Assembly: GCF_025144465.1 (NCBI RefSeq)
Contig: NZ_CP083556.1
Location: 91,272-155,271, forward strand
Source: Leisingera sp. S132
GTDB lineage: Bacteria > Pseudomonadota > Alphaproteobacteria > Rhodobacterales > Rhodobacteraceae
DNA: 64,000 nt
Direction of reading: 5' to 3'
Both the position numbers and the translations under genes were made by a program. Below are positions 17,104 to 25,867 of the stretch, one piece after another (position 1 is the stretch's first letter; each line of letters begins with the position of its first letter). Below the pieces are notes generated by a model. That model did no database searches, was not told the origin of the DNA, and was given only the letters and a program-made list of their open reading frames with translations.

Positions 17104-19206
17104 ATGACAGCATCACAGGCGCTGCGCCTTGCCATTGATATTGGCGGCACATTCACCGACACCGTTCTGGTGGCGGGCGAAGACAGAATTCTGGCCTCGA
17201 CCAAGACCCTGACCACGCATCGGAACCCGGGCATTGGCGCGATGGAGGGCGCCGCGCGGGTGATGGGTCAGGCAGGGCGGTCTTTGGCGGAGGTGACGGG
17301 GTTTATCCATGGCACCACTCTGGCAACCAATGCGCTGATTGAGCGGCGCGGGGCGCGGGTGGCGACGGTCACCACCGAGGGGTTCCGGGATATTCTCGAG
17401 ATCGCTTATGAGCGGCGCTATTCGCAGTATGACATCAACCTGGAGAAACCCGATCTGCTGGTGCCGCGGGAGCGGTCGCTGACCATCCGCGAACGGATGT
17501 CGGCGGATGGTTCAGTGCTGATTCCGATGGAGGACAGCGCAGTTGAGGCGCTGATTGCGGAGCTGGATGCCAGCGGGGCGGAGGCGGTGGCGGTCTGCCT
17601 GATGCATGCCTATGCCAACCCGGAGCATGAGCGGCGGCTGCGTGATATTCTGGCGGCGCGGCGGCCCGGGCTGACGGTTTCGATCTCCTCGGAGGTCAGC
17701 CCCGAGGCGCGGGAGTTCGACCGGCTCTGCACCACGGTTGCCAATGCCTATATCCAGCCGCTGATGGAGACTTATCTGGCGCAGTTTGCCGGGCGGTTCG
17801 CGGCGGAAGGGGTCAAATGCCCGATCCTGATGATGACCGCGGGCGGCGGCATGTGCACTATTCAGACCGCGGCGCGGTTTCCGGTCCGGCTGGTGGAATC
17901 GGGCCCGGCGGGCGGCGCCATTCTGGCAGCGCGAATTGCGGCGCAGGCGGGGCTGGAGAAGGTGCTGTCCTTTGATGTGGGCGGCACCACTGCCAAGCTG
18001 TGCCTGATTGACAATGCCCGCCCGCAGACCTCCCGCCAGTTCGAGATCGCCCGCGCGGCGCGCTTCATCAAGGGGTCGGGGATGCCGGTGCGCATTCCGG
18101 TGATCGAGATGATCGAGATCGGGGCCGGGGGCGGCTCAATCGCCGGGGTGGACCGGCTGGGGCGGCTGACCGTGGGGCCGAAATCAGCCGGGTCGGAACC
18201 GGGGCCGGTGGCCTTCGGGCGGGGCGGCACGGAGCCGACGGTGACCGACAGCGATATCGCGCTGGGTTATATCCTGCCGGAAACCTTTGCCGAGGGGCAT
18301 ATCCGGATTGACCCGGCAGCGTCGAAAGAGGCGCTGAGCCGGGTCATCGGTGCGCAGCTGGAGCTGGACGGGACTGGCGCCGCGGACGGGGTCAGCCGGA
18401 TCGTCGATGAAAGCATGGCCAGCGCCGCCCGGATGCATGCGGTGGAGTCGGGCAAGGATCTGGGATCGCGGACCATGATCGCCTTTGGCGGCAACGGGCC
18501 GCTGCATGCGACCCGGGTGGCGCGCTCAGCGGGTGTTGCGCGCATCGTGGTGCCGCCGAATCCGGGGGTGGGGTCTGCTGTGGGTTTTCTGTTTGCGCCG
18601 GTGTCGTTCGAGATCGTGCGCTCTCGATATACGCTGCTGGAGGATATCGATCTGGACGCCATCAACACGCTGTTTGCCCAGATGACCGGCGAGGCGCAAT
18701 CGGTGGTAGCGCAGGGCGCGGGGGATGCACCGGCAGAGGTCCAGCGCACCGCCTTCATGCGCTACAGCGGGCAGGGTCATGAGATAGAGATTGCTTTGCC
18801 GGCGCGCGATCTGTCAGCGGCGGACTTGGGTCAGCTGACGGCAGCGTTTGAGGCGGAATACGCCCGGCAGTTCTCCCGCCCCGTGCCGGGGATGAAGATC
18901 GAGATCCTGAACTGGGCGGTACGGGTGGCAACCCCGGATGCGAAAGCGCCGCCGGTGCCGGCGATGCCGGAGCTGCGGACCATCAACCCGGCTGCGCACC
19001 GGCCCATCATCTGCGATGTGGATGGCCGCGAGAAACAAGCGGCATTTGTGCCACGGGCCAGCCTGAGACCCGGCGACCGTATCTTGGGCCCGGCGCTGAT
19101 CACTGAACCGCAGACCACCACGCTGGTCTCGGCGGACTTCTCTGCCCATGCGGATGCCATCGGCAACCTTGTCCTGATCCAGGACCAGAAAGGAGGGGCG
19201 CAATGA
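17104..19206 (+). CDS. hyuA: Hydantoinase/oxoprolinase subunit A (HyuA-like)
   Basis: 700 aa. Family members use ATP to open cyclic amides such as N-methylhydantoin or 5-oxoproline, or carboxylate acetone and acetophenone, as a complex with a B subunit. The N-terminal ASKHA-type nucleotide motif is AIDIGGTFTDTVLV, and the second is LSFDVGGTTAKLCLID near residue 290, followed by the glycine-rich IGAGGGSIAGVDRLG. The hyuB homologue overlaps it by four bases (ATGA), so the two subunits are translationally coupled. The racemase and aminotransferase in the same operon suggest catabolism of a cyclic or N-substituted amino-acid derivative; the exact substrate is unknown. Confidence 0.9.
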   Translation: MTASQALRLAIDIGGTFTDTVLVAGEDRILASTKTLTTHRNPGIGAMEGAARVMGQAGRSLAEVTGFIHGTTLATNALIERRGARVATVTTEGFRDILEIAYERRYSQYDINLEKPDLLVPRERSLTIRERMSADGSVLIPMEDSAVEALIAELDASGAEAVAVCLMHAYANPEHERRLRDILAARRPGLTVSISSEVSPEAREFDRLCTTVANAYIQPLMETYLAQFAGRFAAEGVKCPILMMTAGGGMCTIQTAARFPVRLVESGPAGGAILAARIAAQAGLEKVLSFDVGGTTAKLCLIDNARPQTSRQFEIARAARFIKGSGMPVRIPVIEMIEIGAGGGSIAGVDRLGRLTVGPKSAGSEPGPVAFGRGGTEPTVTDSDIALGYILPETFAEGHIRIDPAASKEALSRVIGAQLELDGTGAADGVSRIVDESMASAARMHAVESGKDLGSRTMIAFGGNGPLHATRVARSAGVARIVVPPNPGVGSAVGFLFAPVSFEIVRSRYTLLEDIDLDAINTLFAQMTGEAQSVVAQGAGDAPAEVQRTAFMRYSGQGHEIEIALPARDLSAADLGQLTAAFEAEYARQFSRPVPGMKIEILNWAVRVATPDAKAPPVPAMPELRTINPAAHRPIICDVDGREKQAAFVPRASLRPGDRILGPALITEPQTTTLVSADFSAHADAIGNLVLIQDQKGGAQ

Positions 19207-20864
19207 CCGCCTTGTCACAGAAGCTCTCGCCTGCCCGCCTGCAAGTGATGTGGAACCGGCTTCTGGCGGTGGTCGAGGAGCAGGGCCAGACCCTGATCCG
19301 CGCGGCCTTCTCGCCCATCGTGCGCGAATGCGGCGATATCTCTGCCGGGATTTTCGACGCACAGGGGCGGATGCTGGCCCAGGCGGTGACCGGCACGCCG
19401 GGCCATATCAACACCATGGCCGAAGCGGTGATGCATTTGCGCGCGCGCTTCCCGGCGGAGACCATGAAGCCCGGCGATATCTACATGACCAATGACCCCT
19501 GGCTCGCCTCGGGGCATCTGAACGATTTCCTCCTGATGATGCCGGTGTTCAAGGGGGGCAGGGTTGTGGGATACACCTCCTGCACCTCGCATCTTGTGGA
19601 TCTGGGCGGGCTGGGCATGGGGCCGGAGGGGTCCGACATCTATGATGAGGGGCTCTTGATCCCGCCCTGCAAGCTGGTGGAGGAGGGCGAGCCCAATGCG
19701 CTGCTGCTGGATATTGTCCGCGCAAACAGCCGCGAGCCGATTGCCAATGAGGGCGACATCTATGCGCTGATTGCCTGCTGCGAGGCGGGGGCGGCGCGGC
19801 TGATGGGGATGATGGAGGAGTTCGGCCTGAGTGATCTGGAAGCGCTGGGAGCCTACATCATCGAAACCTCCCGCCGCGGCACTTTGCAGGCCATCGCCGA
19901 GGTGCCGGAGGGCGTCTACCGCAATGTCCTGAAAGTGGACGGCTACGAGAAGGAGCTGGAGCTGCACGCGACGCTGACAGTCCGCAAGGACGGCATGCAT
20001 GTGGATTTCACCGGCACCTCGGGCTGTTCCAGCAAGGGCATCAACGTGCCGCTGAACTATGCCGCGGCCTATACCGTCTTTGCCCTTCGCTGCATCGTCG
20101 GGCCGGATATCCCCAACAATGCGGGGTCGCTGGCGCCTTTCACCGTGGATGGCCCCAAGGGCTGCATCCTGAATGCGCAGCGCCCGGTGCCAGTGGCGAT
20201 GCGGCACACGCTGGGGCAGGTGACGCCGGATCTGGTGCTGGGCTGCCTGCATCAAGCGCTGCCGGACCGGGTGCCTGCCGAGGGTGCCAGCTGCATGTTC
20301 GACCTGCCGATGCGCCACGCGCCGGAGGTGGCCCGCGACGGCGGCCGGGAATTTGCCATCGAACCGGTCCACAACGGCGGCACTGGGGCGCGGCCCCATG
20401 CGGACGGGTTGTCGGCGACCGCCTATCCCTCGGGTGTTTACGGCAGCCAGGTGGAGATCACCGAGGCCGTGGCCCCGGTGATCATGTGGCGGCGGGAGCT
20501 GCGGCCCGACAGCGGCGGGGCCGGCAGGTTCCGCGGCGGGCTGGGGCAGCGGATCGAAATGACCTCTGCCAATGGTGCGCCCTTTATCGTGTTCCTGTCG
20601 GTGGAGCGGCTGAAGTTCCCGGCCTTGGGGCGCATGGGCGGCTTGTCCGGCGCGCCGGGGCGCATCCGGTTCCGCGATGGGTCGCAGGACATTCCGGGCA
20701 AGGGCGAGCTGCGGGTGGAGGCAGGCGATTATCTGATCTTTGAAACTCCGGGCGGCGGCGGTTTTGGCGATCCCTTGGAGCGCGACCCGGAGGCGCTGGC
20801 ATTGGATGTGCGGCGCGGTCTGGTGACTGAGGAAGGCGCGCGCGCCTATGGGGACGGCAGATGA
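19203..20864 (+). CDS. hyuB: Hydantoinase/oxoprolinase subunit B (HyuB-like)
   Basis: 553 aa, partner of the preceding A subunit. Family motifs are the N-terminal EEQGQTLIRAAFSPIVRE with GDISAGIFD, the DPWLASGHLNDF region, and the C-terminal GGAGRFRGGLGQRIEM and TPGGGGFGDPLERDPE. Full family length. The start overlaps the hyuA stop (ATGA), and its own stop overlaps the next start the same way. It is probably a cytosolic heteromer with HyuA, acting on a hydantoin- or oxoproline-like ring. Confidence 0.9.
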   Translation: MTALSQKLSPARLQVMWNRLLAVVEEQGQTLIRAAFSPIVRECGDISAGIFDAQGRMLAQAVTGTPGHINTMAEAVMHLRARFPAETMKPGDIYMTNDPWLASGHLNDFLLMMPVFKGGRVVGYTSCTSHLVDLGGLGMGPEGSDIYDEGLLIPPCKLVEEGEPNALLLDIVRANSREPIANEGDIYALIACCEAGAARLMGMMEEFGLSDLEALGAYIIETSRRGTLQAIAEVPEGVYRNVLKVDGYEKELELHATLTVRKDGMHVDFTGTSGCSSKGINVPLNYAAAYTVFALRCIVGPDIPNNAGSLAPFTVDGPKGCILNAQRPVPVAMRHTLGQVTPDLVLGCLHQALPDRVPAEGASCMFDLPMRHAPEVARDGGREFAIEPVHNGGTGARPHADGLSATAYPSGVYGSQVEITEAVAPVIMWRRELRPDSGGAGRFRGGLGQRIEMTSANGAPFIVFLSVERLKFPALGRMGGLSGAPGRIRFRDGSQDIPGKGELRVEAGDYLIFETPGGGGFGDPLERDPEALALDVRRGLVTEEGARAYGDGR

Positions 20865-21928
20865 TCCGCGCGGTGCCGCATGTTGCGGCCATGGCCCCTT
20901 ATGCGCTGGCGGATCTGGGCGGGGCGGGGACAGTCTCGCTTGTGCAGAATGAAAGCGCCTTTCCACCCAGCCCGGCAGCACTTGCGGCGGGCCGGGCGGT
21001 GCTGGAGCAGATGCCGCTCTATCCGGACCCGGAATGGCCGGACCTGCGCGCGGCAGCGGCACAGGTGCAGGGGCTGGACCCGGCCAAGATCCTGTGCGGG
21101 GCCGGGTCGATGGAGCTGATCAGCTGCCTGATCCGTGCCTTTTCCGGGCCGGGTGATCACGTGCTGGGGACAGACTATGGCTATGCCTTTGCGGCGTCGG
21201 CCGCGGCACAGGTAAAAGCGGGCTACGTCAAGGCGCGCGAGCGGGAGCTGACTGTCTCGGTGGATGATATTCTGACCGCGGTGACGCCGGAAACCCGCAT
21301 CGTCTTTGTCTGCAACCCGGGCAACCCCACGGGCACGCTGATCCCCAACAGCGAAATTCTGCGATTGCGCGAGGGGCTGCCGGAAAATGTTCTGCTGGTG
21401 GCGGATCAGGCCTATGCGGAGTTTGCCGATGCGGACAACGATCCGGGGGATACCTTCGCGCTGGCAGAGCGCGGCGATACGGTGGTGCTGCGGACGCTTT
21501 CCAAGGCCTACGGGCTGGCGGGGGCGCGGGCCGGCTGGGGGTATTTCCCGACGGCGATTGCCGGCGAAGTGCGCAAGCTGCTCAATCCCAACAATATATC
21601 AATCCCATCGCAGGCCATGGCGGCGGCGGCCATGCGCGATCAGGCGCATATGCGGGATGTGGTGGCCAAGACTGCCGTGCTCCGGGACGGTTTTGCCGAC
21701 GGCTGCCGGGCATTGGGGCTGGAGGTGCCGCAGAGCCATACCAACTTTGTGCTGATTCGCTTTGCCTCCGCCAGCCAGGCGCAGGCGGCGGACCGGGCGC
21801 TGCGGGCAGAGAACCTGCTGATGCGGGGTATGGGCGGGTATGGGCTGGGCGATTGCCTGCGCGCCACCATTTGCAGCCGGGACGTGATGGACCACGCGCT
21901 GGATGTGCTGAAGGGAGTGTTGGCATGA
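20861..21928 (+). CDS. PLP-dependent class I/II aminotransferase (HisC-like)
   Basis: 355 aa, fold type I. The internal aldimine lysine lies in LRTLSKAYGLAGARAGWG, the phosphate/pyridine region in CNPGNPTGTLIPNSE, and the pyridine-N Asp in VADQAYAEF. Histidinol-phosphate aminotransferase is the closest family by motif, but the location in a hyu operon argues for a catabolic aminotransferase acting on the amino acid released by the hydantoinase step. ATGA overlaps on both sides couple it to hyuB and the racemase. Confidence 0.88.
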   Translation: MIRAVPHVAAMAPYALADLGGAGTVSLVQNESAFPPSPAALAAGRAVLEQMPLYPDPEWPDLRAAAAQVQGLDPAKILCGAGSMELISCLIRAFSGPGDHVLGTDYGYAFAASAAAQVKAGYVKARERELTVSVDDILTAVTPETRIVFVCNPGNPTGTLIPNSEILRLREGLPENVLLVADQAYAEFADADNDPGDTFALAERGDTVVLRTLSKAYGLAGARAGWGYFPTAIAGEVRKLLNPNNISIPSQAMAAAAMRDQAHMRDVVAKTAVLRDGFADGCRALGLEVPQSHTNFVLIRFASASQAQAADRALRAENLLMRGMGGYGLGDCLRATICSRDVMDHALDVLKGVLA

Positions 21929-22665
21929 CCTATGAAACCCGGACCCGTGCCAGGGTCGGCGTGCTGGTGCCCTTTACCAACACCAACCTTGAGGCCGACA
22001 TGATGCTGATGCGCTGCCCCGGCACCACGGTGCATTTCCAGCGCCTGGGCGGCTATGACGTGGAGGAGATCCCCGGCGCCGGTCAGATGGCGGGGCTGGG
22101 GGCGTCGGATATCAGCCATGACCTGAGGATGATTGCGGGGGTGCGGCCTGATGTTGTGCTCTATGGCTGCACCTCCGCGACGCTGACGCACGGGCCGGCG
22201 TTCGACATGGATCTGGCGGCGCGGATCAAGTCGGGCTCCCGCGCCCTTTCCCTGACCGCTGCCGGTTCACTGGTGGAGGGCATCCAAACGCTGGGAGCGG
22301 TGAAGATCGGATTTTCGTCGCCCTATCTTGGCGAGATCAACACCCAGGCGGTGGCGTTTCTGGCCGCCAACGGGATAGAAACCGTCAGATGCGCGGATGT
22401 GGGCCGCGAGCTGGGCAACTACGGCCAGGGGGAGCTGACACCGGACGAGGTGTTCGATCTGGCCTGCCAGGCGGACCACCCGGAGGCGCAGGCCATCGTG
22501 CTGAGCTGCACCGACATGCGCGCAGTGGAGGCGGTGGAGCGGATCGAGGCGCATCTGGGCAAGCCGGTTGTCACCTCGAACCAGGCGATGATGTTTTGCC
22601 TGATGCGGGCGCTTGGCCTGCCGCGGCATGGCGGGCTGCCGGGACGGCTGTTTGACCGGCTCTAA
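21925..22665 (+). CDS. Asp/Glu racemase superfamily protein (maleate isomerase / decarboxylase type)
   Basis: 246 aa from ATG 21925, which overlaps the previous stop as ATGA; an upstream in-frame ATG would extend deep into the aminotransferase gene. It has the two catalytic Cys of the superfamily: YGCTSATLTHG near residue 75 and LSCTDMRAVEAV near 195. The GVLVPFTNTNLEADM opening resembles maleate cis-trans isomerase and arylmalonate decarboxylase rather than hydantoin racemase. It is the last gene of the four-gene operon and may epimerise, isomerise or decarboxylate an intermediate. Confidence 0.85.
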   Translation: MTYETRTRARVGVLVPFTNTNLEADMMLMRCPGTTVHFQRLGGYDVEEIPGAGQMAGLGASDISHDLRMIAGVRPDVVLYGCTSATLTHGPAFDMDLAARIKSGSRALSLTAAGSLVEGIQTLGAVKIGFSSPYLGEINTQAVAFLAANGIETVRCADVGRELGNYGQGELTPDEVFDLACQADHPEAQAIVLSCTDMRAVEAVERIEAHLGKPVVTSNQAMMFCLMRALGLPRHGGLPGRLFDRL

Positions 22666-22680
22666 ACAGGCGTCTGTTTC

Positions 22681-22726
22681 ATCTTTGCAAAAATACTCCG
22701 GGGAGCGCGAGGGGCCGGCCCCTCGC
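22681..22726 (-). terminator. Terminator of the MttB gene with the Rhodobacterales-type tail
   Basis: Read on the minus strand after the MttB stop: a perfect 20-base palindrome (22707-22726, arms GCGAGGGGCC and GGCCCCTCGC), then CCGGAGTATTTTTGCAAAG. The T-run follows the stem after about ten bases. The same tail recurs at 31605-31619. The hairpin also serves the convergent racemase gene. The tail is, to my knowledge, a common intergenic motif of this bacterial group. Confidence 0.55.
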
Positions 22727-22736
22727 ACCCGTCCTA

Positions 22737-24275
22737 TCAAGGCTCGCCGGAGCCGATTTCTTCTTTACGCCTGGCCACATAGGCGTCCAGTTCCTCGCGG
22801 ATTGCCGGATCCATCGCCGGTTGCTCATAATCGCGCAGCGCCTGCTGCCAGAGGCCGGTCGCGCGGCTCAGCGCGTCCCTCGCACCTGCTGCTTCCCAGT
22901 TCTCGTAGTTTTGCCAGTCCGACAGCAGCGGGTGGTAAAACGCGGTCTCATAACGTGCCATCGTGTGTTGGGCGCCAAAGAAATGGCCGCCGGTGGGAAC
23001 TGACTGGATGGCGTCAAAGCCCAGCTCATCGGTGTCGAATTTCATCGGCTTCAGGAACTCGATCATGTTCTGGATGATCTCCACATCCAGGATGAATTTC
23101 TCGTAGGACGCGGTCAGCCCGCCCTCCAGCCACCCGGCCGCGTGGTAGACGGTATTGGCGCCGCCCAGCACCGCGCCCCAGGTCGCCATCATGGTCTCAT
23201 ACGCCGCCTGCAGGTCCACCGCGTTGGAGGCATTGGCGTTGGAGGTCCGGTAGGGGATGCCATAGCGCCGCGCCAGCTGGCCGCCGGCGATGTTGGCCTT
23301 GGCGTTTTCCGGCGTGCCAAAGGCCGGCGCGCCGCTGCGCATGTCGACGTTGGAGGTGAAGGAGCCGTACATCACCGGAGTGCCGGGGTTCACAAGCTGG
23401 GTCAGCACCACGCCGAACAGCGCCTCGGCGTTCTGCTGGGCGAGGGCGGCGGGCAAAGTCACCGGTGTCATCGCCCCCATCAGGGTAAAGGGCGTCACCG
23501 TGACCGGCTGGCCGTATTCCGCCATCGCGATCAGCCCGTCGCCCATAGCATCGTCAAACAGCCGCGGCGAGTTGACCGAGATGATCGTGATGACGCCCGG
23601 GTCATCTTTCATTTCTTCCGGCGTCTGGCCGCGGGAGATTGCCATCATGTTTATCCCGTCCAGCGCCCGGCCGCGGCCAATAGCGGTGCAGTGGAAGCTG
23701 AGGTCGGCATAAGTGATGTTGGCGAGGTAGGTATCCAGATGCCGGTTGTTGGCGGGCAGTTCCAGCGGCGCGGTGACCTGGTTGCCGATCAGGTGGATGG
23801 CGTTGAAGTAATGCGCCAGTTTGATGAAGTTCTCGTAGTCGGTCAGGTTGCCGGAGCGCCGTCCATTGATGCAGTCATGCACGTTGGGCGGGCCGGCCAC
23901 CAGGCCGAAGGTCACGTTATTGCCGCCCAGGGTAATCCGCTTGTCCCGGTTGCGGCCGGTCAGGGTGAACTCCGGCGGCACCGTCTTCAGCGCCTCTGTG
24001 ATGATGCTTTCGTCGATGCGGATGGTTTTGGTATCGCGGTCGACGATGGCGCCCGCCGCCTCGAAAATGCCCATCACGTTTTCGCCCATCACCCGGATGC
24101 CGGCCTCGGACAGGATCCGCATCGAGGTGGCGTGCAGCTGGTTCATCTGCTCGGGGTTCAAGAGCTCAAACGCCGGATAGGTGTTTTTGACCTGTTGCCA
24201 GGGGAGCTGGTCGATACTGCCGCCGGAACGGGAGGATTTTCCGCGGCGTCCGCCGCCGCGTCTGTCGCGTGCCAT
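22737..24275 (-). CDS. Trimethylamine methyltransferase (MttB) family protein, non-pyrrolysine
   Basis: 512 aa. MttB-family enzymes move a methyl group from a quaternary or tertiary amine to a corrinoid protein. The frame has no internal amber codon; the pyrrolysine region of true MttB is represented by PGTPVMYGSFTSNVDMRSG, as in glycine-betaine, proline-betaine and carnitine methyltransferases. TIM-barrel features include TDYENFIKLAHYFNAIH and SVPTGGHFFGAQHT near the C-terminus. The first 22 residues are Arg/Gly-rich. It follows the MmgE/PrpD gene by 29 bases on the same strand. No corrinoid protein gene is near. Substrate unknown. Confidence 0.88.
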   Translation of the reverse strand: MARDRRGGGRRGKSSRSGGSIDQLPWQQVKNTYPAFELLNPEQMNQLHATSMRILSEAGIRVMGENVMGIFEAAGAIVDRDTKTIRIDESIITEALKTVPPEFTLTGRNRDKRITLGGNNVTFGLVAGPPNVHDCINGRRSGNLTDYENFIKLAHYFNAIHLIGNQVTAPLELPANNRHLDTYLANITYADLSFHCTAIGRGRALDGINMMAISRGQTPEEMKDDPGVITIISVNSPRLFDDAMGDGLIAMAEYGQPVTVTPFTLMGAMTPVTLPAALAQQNAEALFGVVLTQLVNPGTPVMYGSFTSNVDMRSGAPAFGTPENAKANIAGGQLARRYGIPYRTSNANASNAVDLQAAYETMMATWGAVLGGANTVYHAAGWLEGGLTASYEKFILDVEIIQNMIEFLKPMKFDTDELGFDAIQSVPTGGHFFGAQHTMARYETAFYHPLLSDWQNYENWEAAGARDALSRATGLWQQALRDYEQPAMDPAIREELDAYVARRKEEIGSGEP

Positions 24276-24304
24276 GTGTCTGTCTTTCTGGTCAGGTTGG
24301 TGGC

Positions 24305-25657
24305 TTAGTTTTCGGGCGCGTCATAGATGAGACGGCCAAGATCGGAGAATTTGCTGCCTTCATTGGTGAAACCCAGCACCGCTTCACGGATGGCGCCGGC
24401 GCGGGTCTCGCCCAGCGAAGGCGTGGCGAATTCCATGAACTTCCGCACGATATCGTCCTGCGAGAACGGCGCCTCGGGGCCGCCGCGGGCGTGAACGTCT
24501 CCGGTTTCGAACACGCGCCCGTCGGTCAGCGTCACCACCACATCGGCCACCCGGCAGGCCGGGAAGCGGGCGGAGTGGCGCGCGGCCTCTGCCACGGTGA
24601 TGCGTTTGTGGATCGAGGCCACCAGCGGATCGGCAAGGGCGGAGCCGGAGATGTGCTCGACCCCGATCCGCCCGTATGCGGCCTGAATGGCAACTGCAAA
24701 GCCCAGTGAATACTGCGCCTGGCTGGTGGTGGAGGGGAGGCCCGGATAAAGGCAGGCGCTTTCGTGGAAAGTATTGATGTGGATCCTGGCGATCTGTTCA
24801 TGGTTCAGGCTGTTCTCCAGCATCACCTGCCGCACGGCGTCGATCGGCGCATGGGCCCAGCGGCAGATCGGATAGGGCTTCACATACTGGTGCTCCATCT
24901 GCCAGAAGCTGCCGAGGTCTTCCCAGTGCGGGACCACCCTGTCTTCCTCGATGGTGATAGCGGGCGCGCCGGTGAAGCCCTTTTCCGCCAGCACAGCCGC
25001 CGACATGCCGGCCATCGCGCCCCAGCCGGAGCCGTCGTGCAGCATCGTGGGGTTGGCGATTTCGCGCATCATCTGGCTGCGGGGGCCGTGGAATTCGGCG
25101 ATCCCCAGCGCCTGGCGCAGCTGATCCCGGCTGAGGCCGCGCATCCGGGCCGCAATTGCCGCCACGCCGAGCGCGTTCCAGGCGCCGGAGGTGTGGTAAT
25201 CACTGACGGTTGCATGCAGCGACAGCGCCGCGCGGCCTGCCAGCTCATACCCGAGCGTGGTGATCACCAGCGCCTCAGGCCCGGAGAAATCCGGTACCGT
25301 TTCCGCCAAGGCCGCAATCGCCGGGATCACGACAACACCGATATGGCCCTTGGTCGGGTAATAGCCGTCGTGGCCGTCCAGATTATCGGTGGCGGTGGCT
25401 GCGGCATATGCGGCGCCGGCGACGCTGACCTTGCGGCCATCGAACATCATCCGCGCAGTCAGACCGTCTTCGCCGCAGCCATAAAGCGCGACCGCGGTTT
25501 CGCGGGCGATGCGCCCGGCTTCCATCGGGGTGGCGCCGATGGTGATGCCCAGCGTGTCCAGGAACATCAGCGCCGCAGCCTTGCGGGTGGTTTCCGGCAG
25601 ATCACCGGAGGAAAGGCCAAATGTGAAATCGGCGGCGCGGTCAAACGTGGCTGTCAT
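24305..25657 (-). CDS. MmgE/PrpD family protein
   Basis: 450 aa, of the 2-methylcitrate dehydratase / cis-aconitate decarboxylase fold. Recognisable parts are the helical opening TRKAAALMFLDTLGITIG, the DNLDGHDGYYPTKGHIG active-site stretch, and KPYPICRWAHAPIDAV. In this family such enzymes dehydrate, decarboxylate or isomerise small acids, and many members next to transport or racemase genes have unknown substrates. First gene of a two-gene unit with MttB; LysR lies divergent upstream. Confidence 0.85.
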   Translation of the reverse strand: MTATFDRAADFTFGLSSGDLPETTRKAAALMFLDTLGITIGATPMEAGRIARETAVALYGCGEDGLTARMMFDGRKVSVAGAAYAAATATDNLDGHDGYYPTKGHIGVVVIPAIAALAETVPDFSGPEALVITTLGYELAGRAALSLHATVSDYHTSGAWNALGVAAIAARMRGLSRDQLRQALGIAEFHGPRSQMMREIANPTMLHDGSGWGAMAGMSAAVLAEKGFTGAPAITIEEDRVVPHWEDLGSFWQMEHQYVKPYPICRWAHAPIDAVRQVMLENSLNHEQIARIHINTFHESACLYPGLPSTTSQAQYSLGFAVAIQAAYGRIGVEHISGSALADPLVASIHKRITVAEAARHSARFPACRVADVVVTLTDGRVFETGDVHARGGPEAPFSQDDIVRKFMEFATPSLGETRAGAIREAVLGFTNEGSKFSDLGRLIYDAPEN

Positions 25658-25747
25658 GTCAGGCGGTCCATATGGGGGCTTTGGCCAAAGCCTAGGGGCA
25701 GCCGCCGCAGGTGACCCGCAAATAAACCGGGGTCATAGGGCCGTTTT

Positions 25748-25759
25748 ATTTCGTGAAAT
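25748..25759. promoter_or_regulatory. Candidate LysR-type site between MmgE/PrpD and LysR genes
   Basis: ATTTC-GT-GAAAT is a short perfect inverted repeat in the 210-base divergent region (25658-25867). Position fits a LysR-type operator, but the repeat is short and only symmetry supports it. Confidence 0.22.
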
Positions 25760-25867
25760 GCGCGCCAGGCGTCGCTTTCTGACCCTCCCAGGGCGTGATC
25801 CCTTTGGAATTGCAGCTCAATCCATTGCATGGGAACATGGCCCTGAAACCGCCAGCGGACCCGTTTG

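Noticed and set aside
22737..24275. True pyrrolysine-containing trimethylamine methyltransferase
   Set aside because: No in-frame amber codon occurs; both MttB homologues read through without one, and no pyl genes are present.
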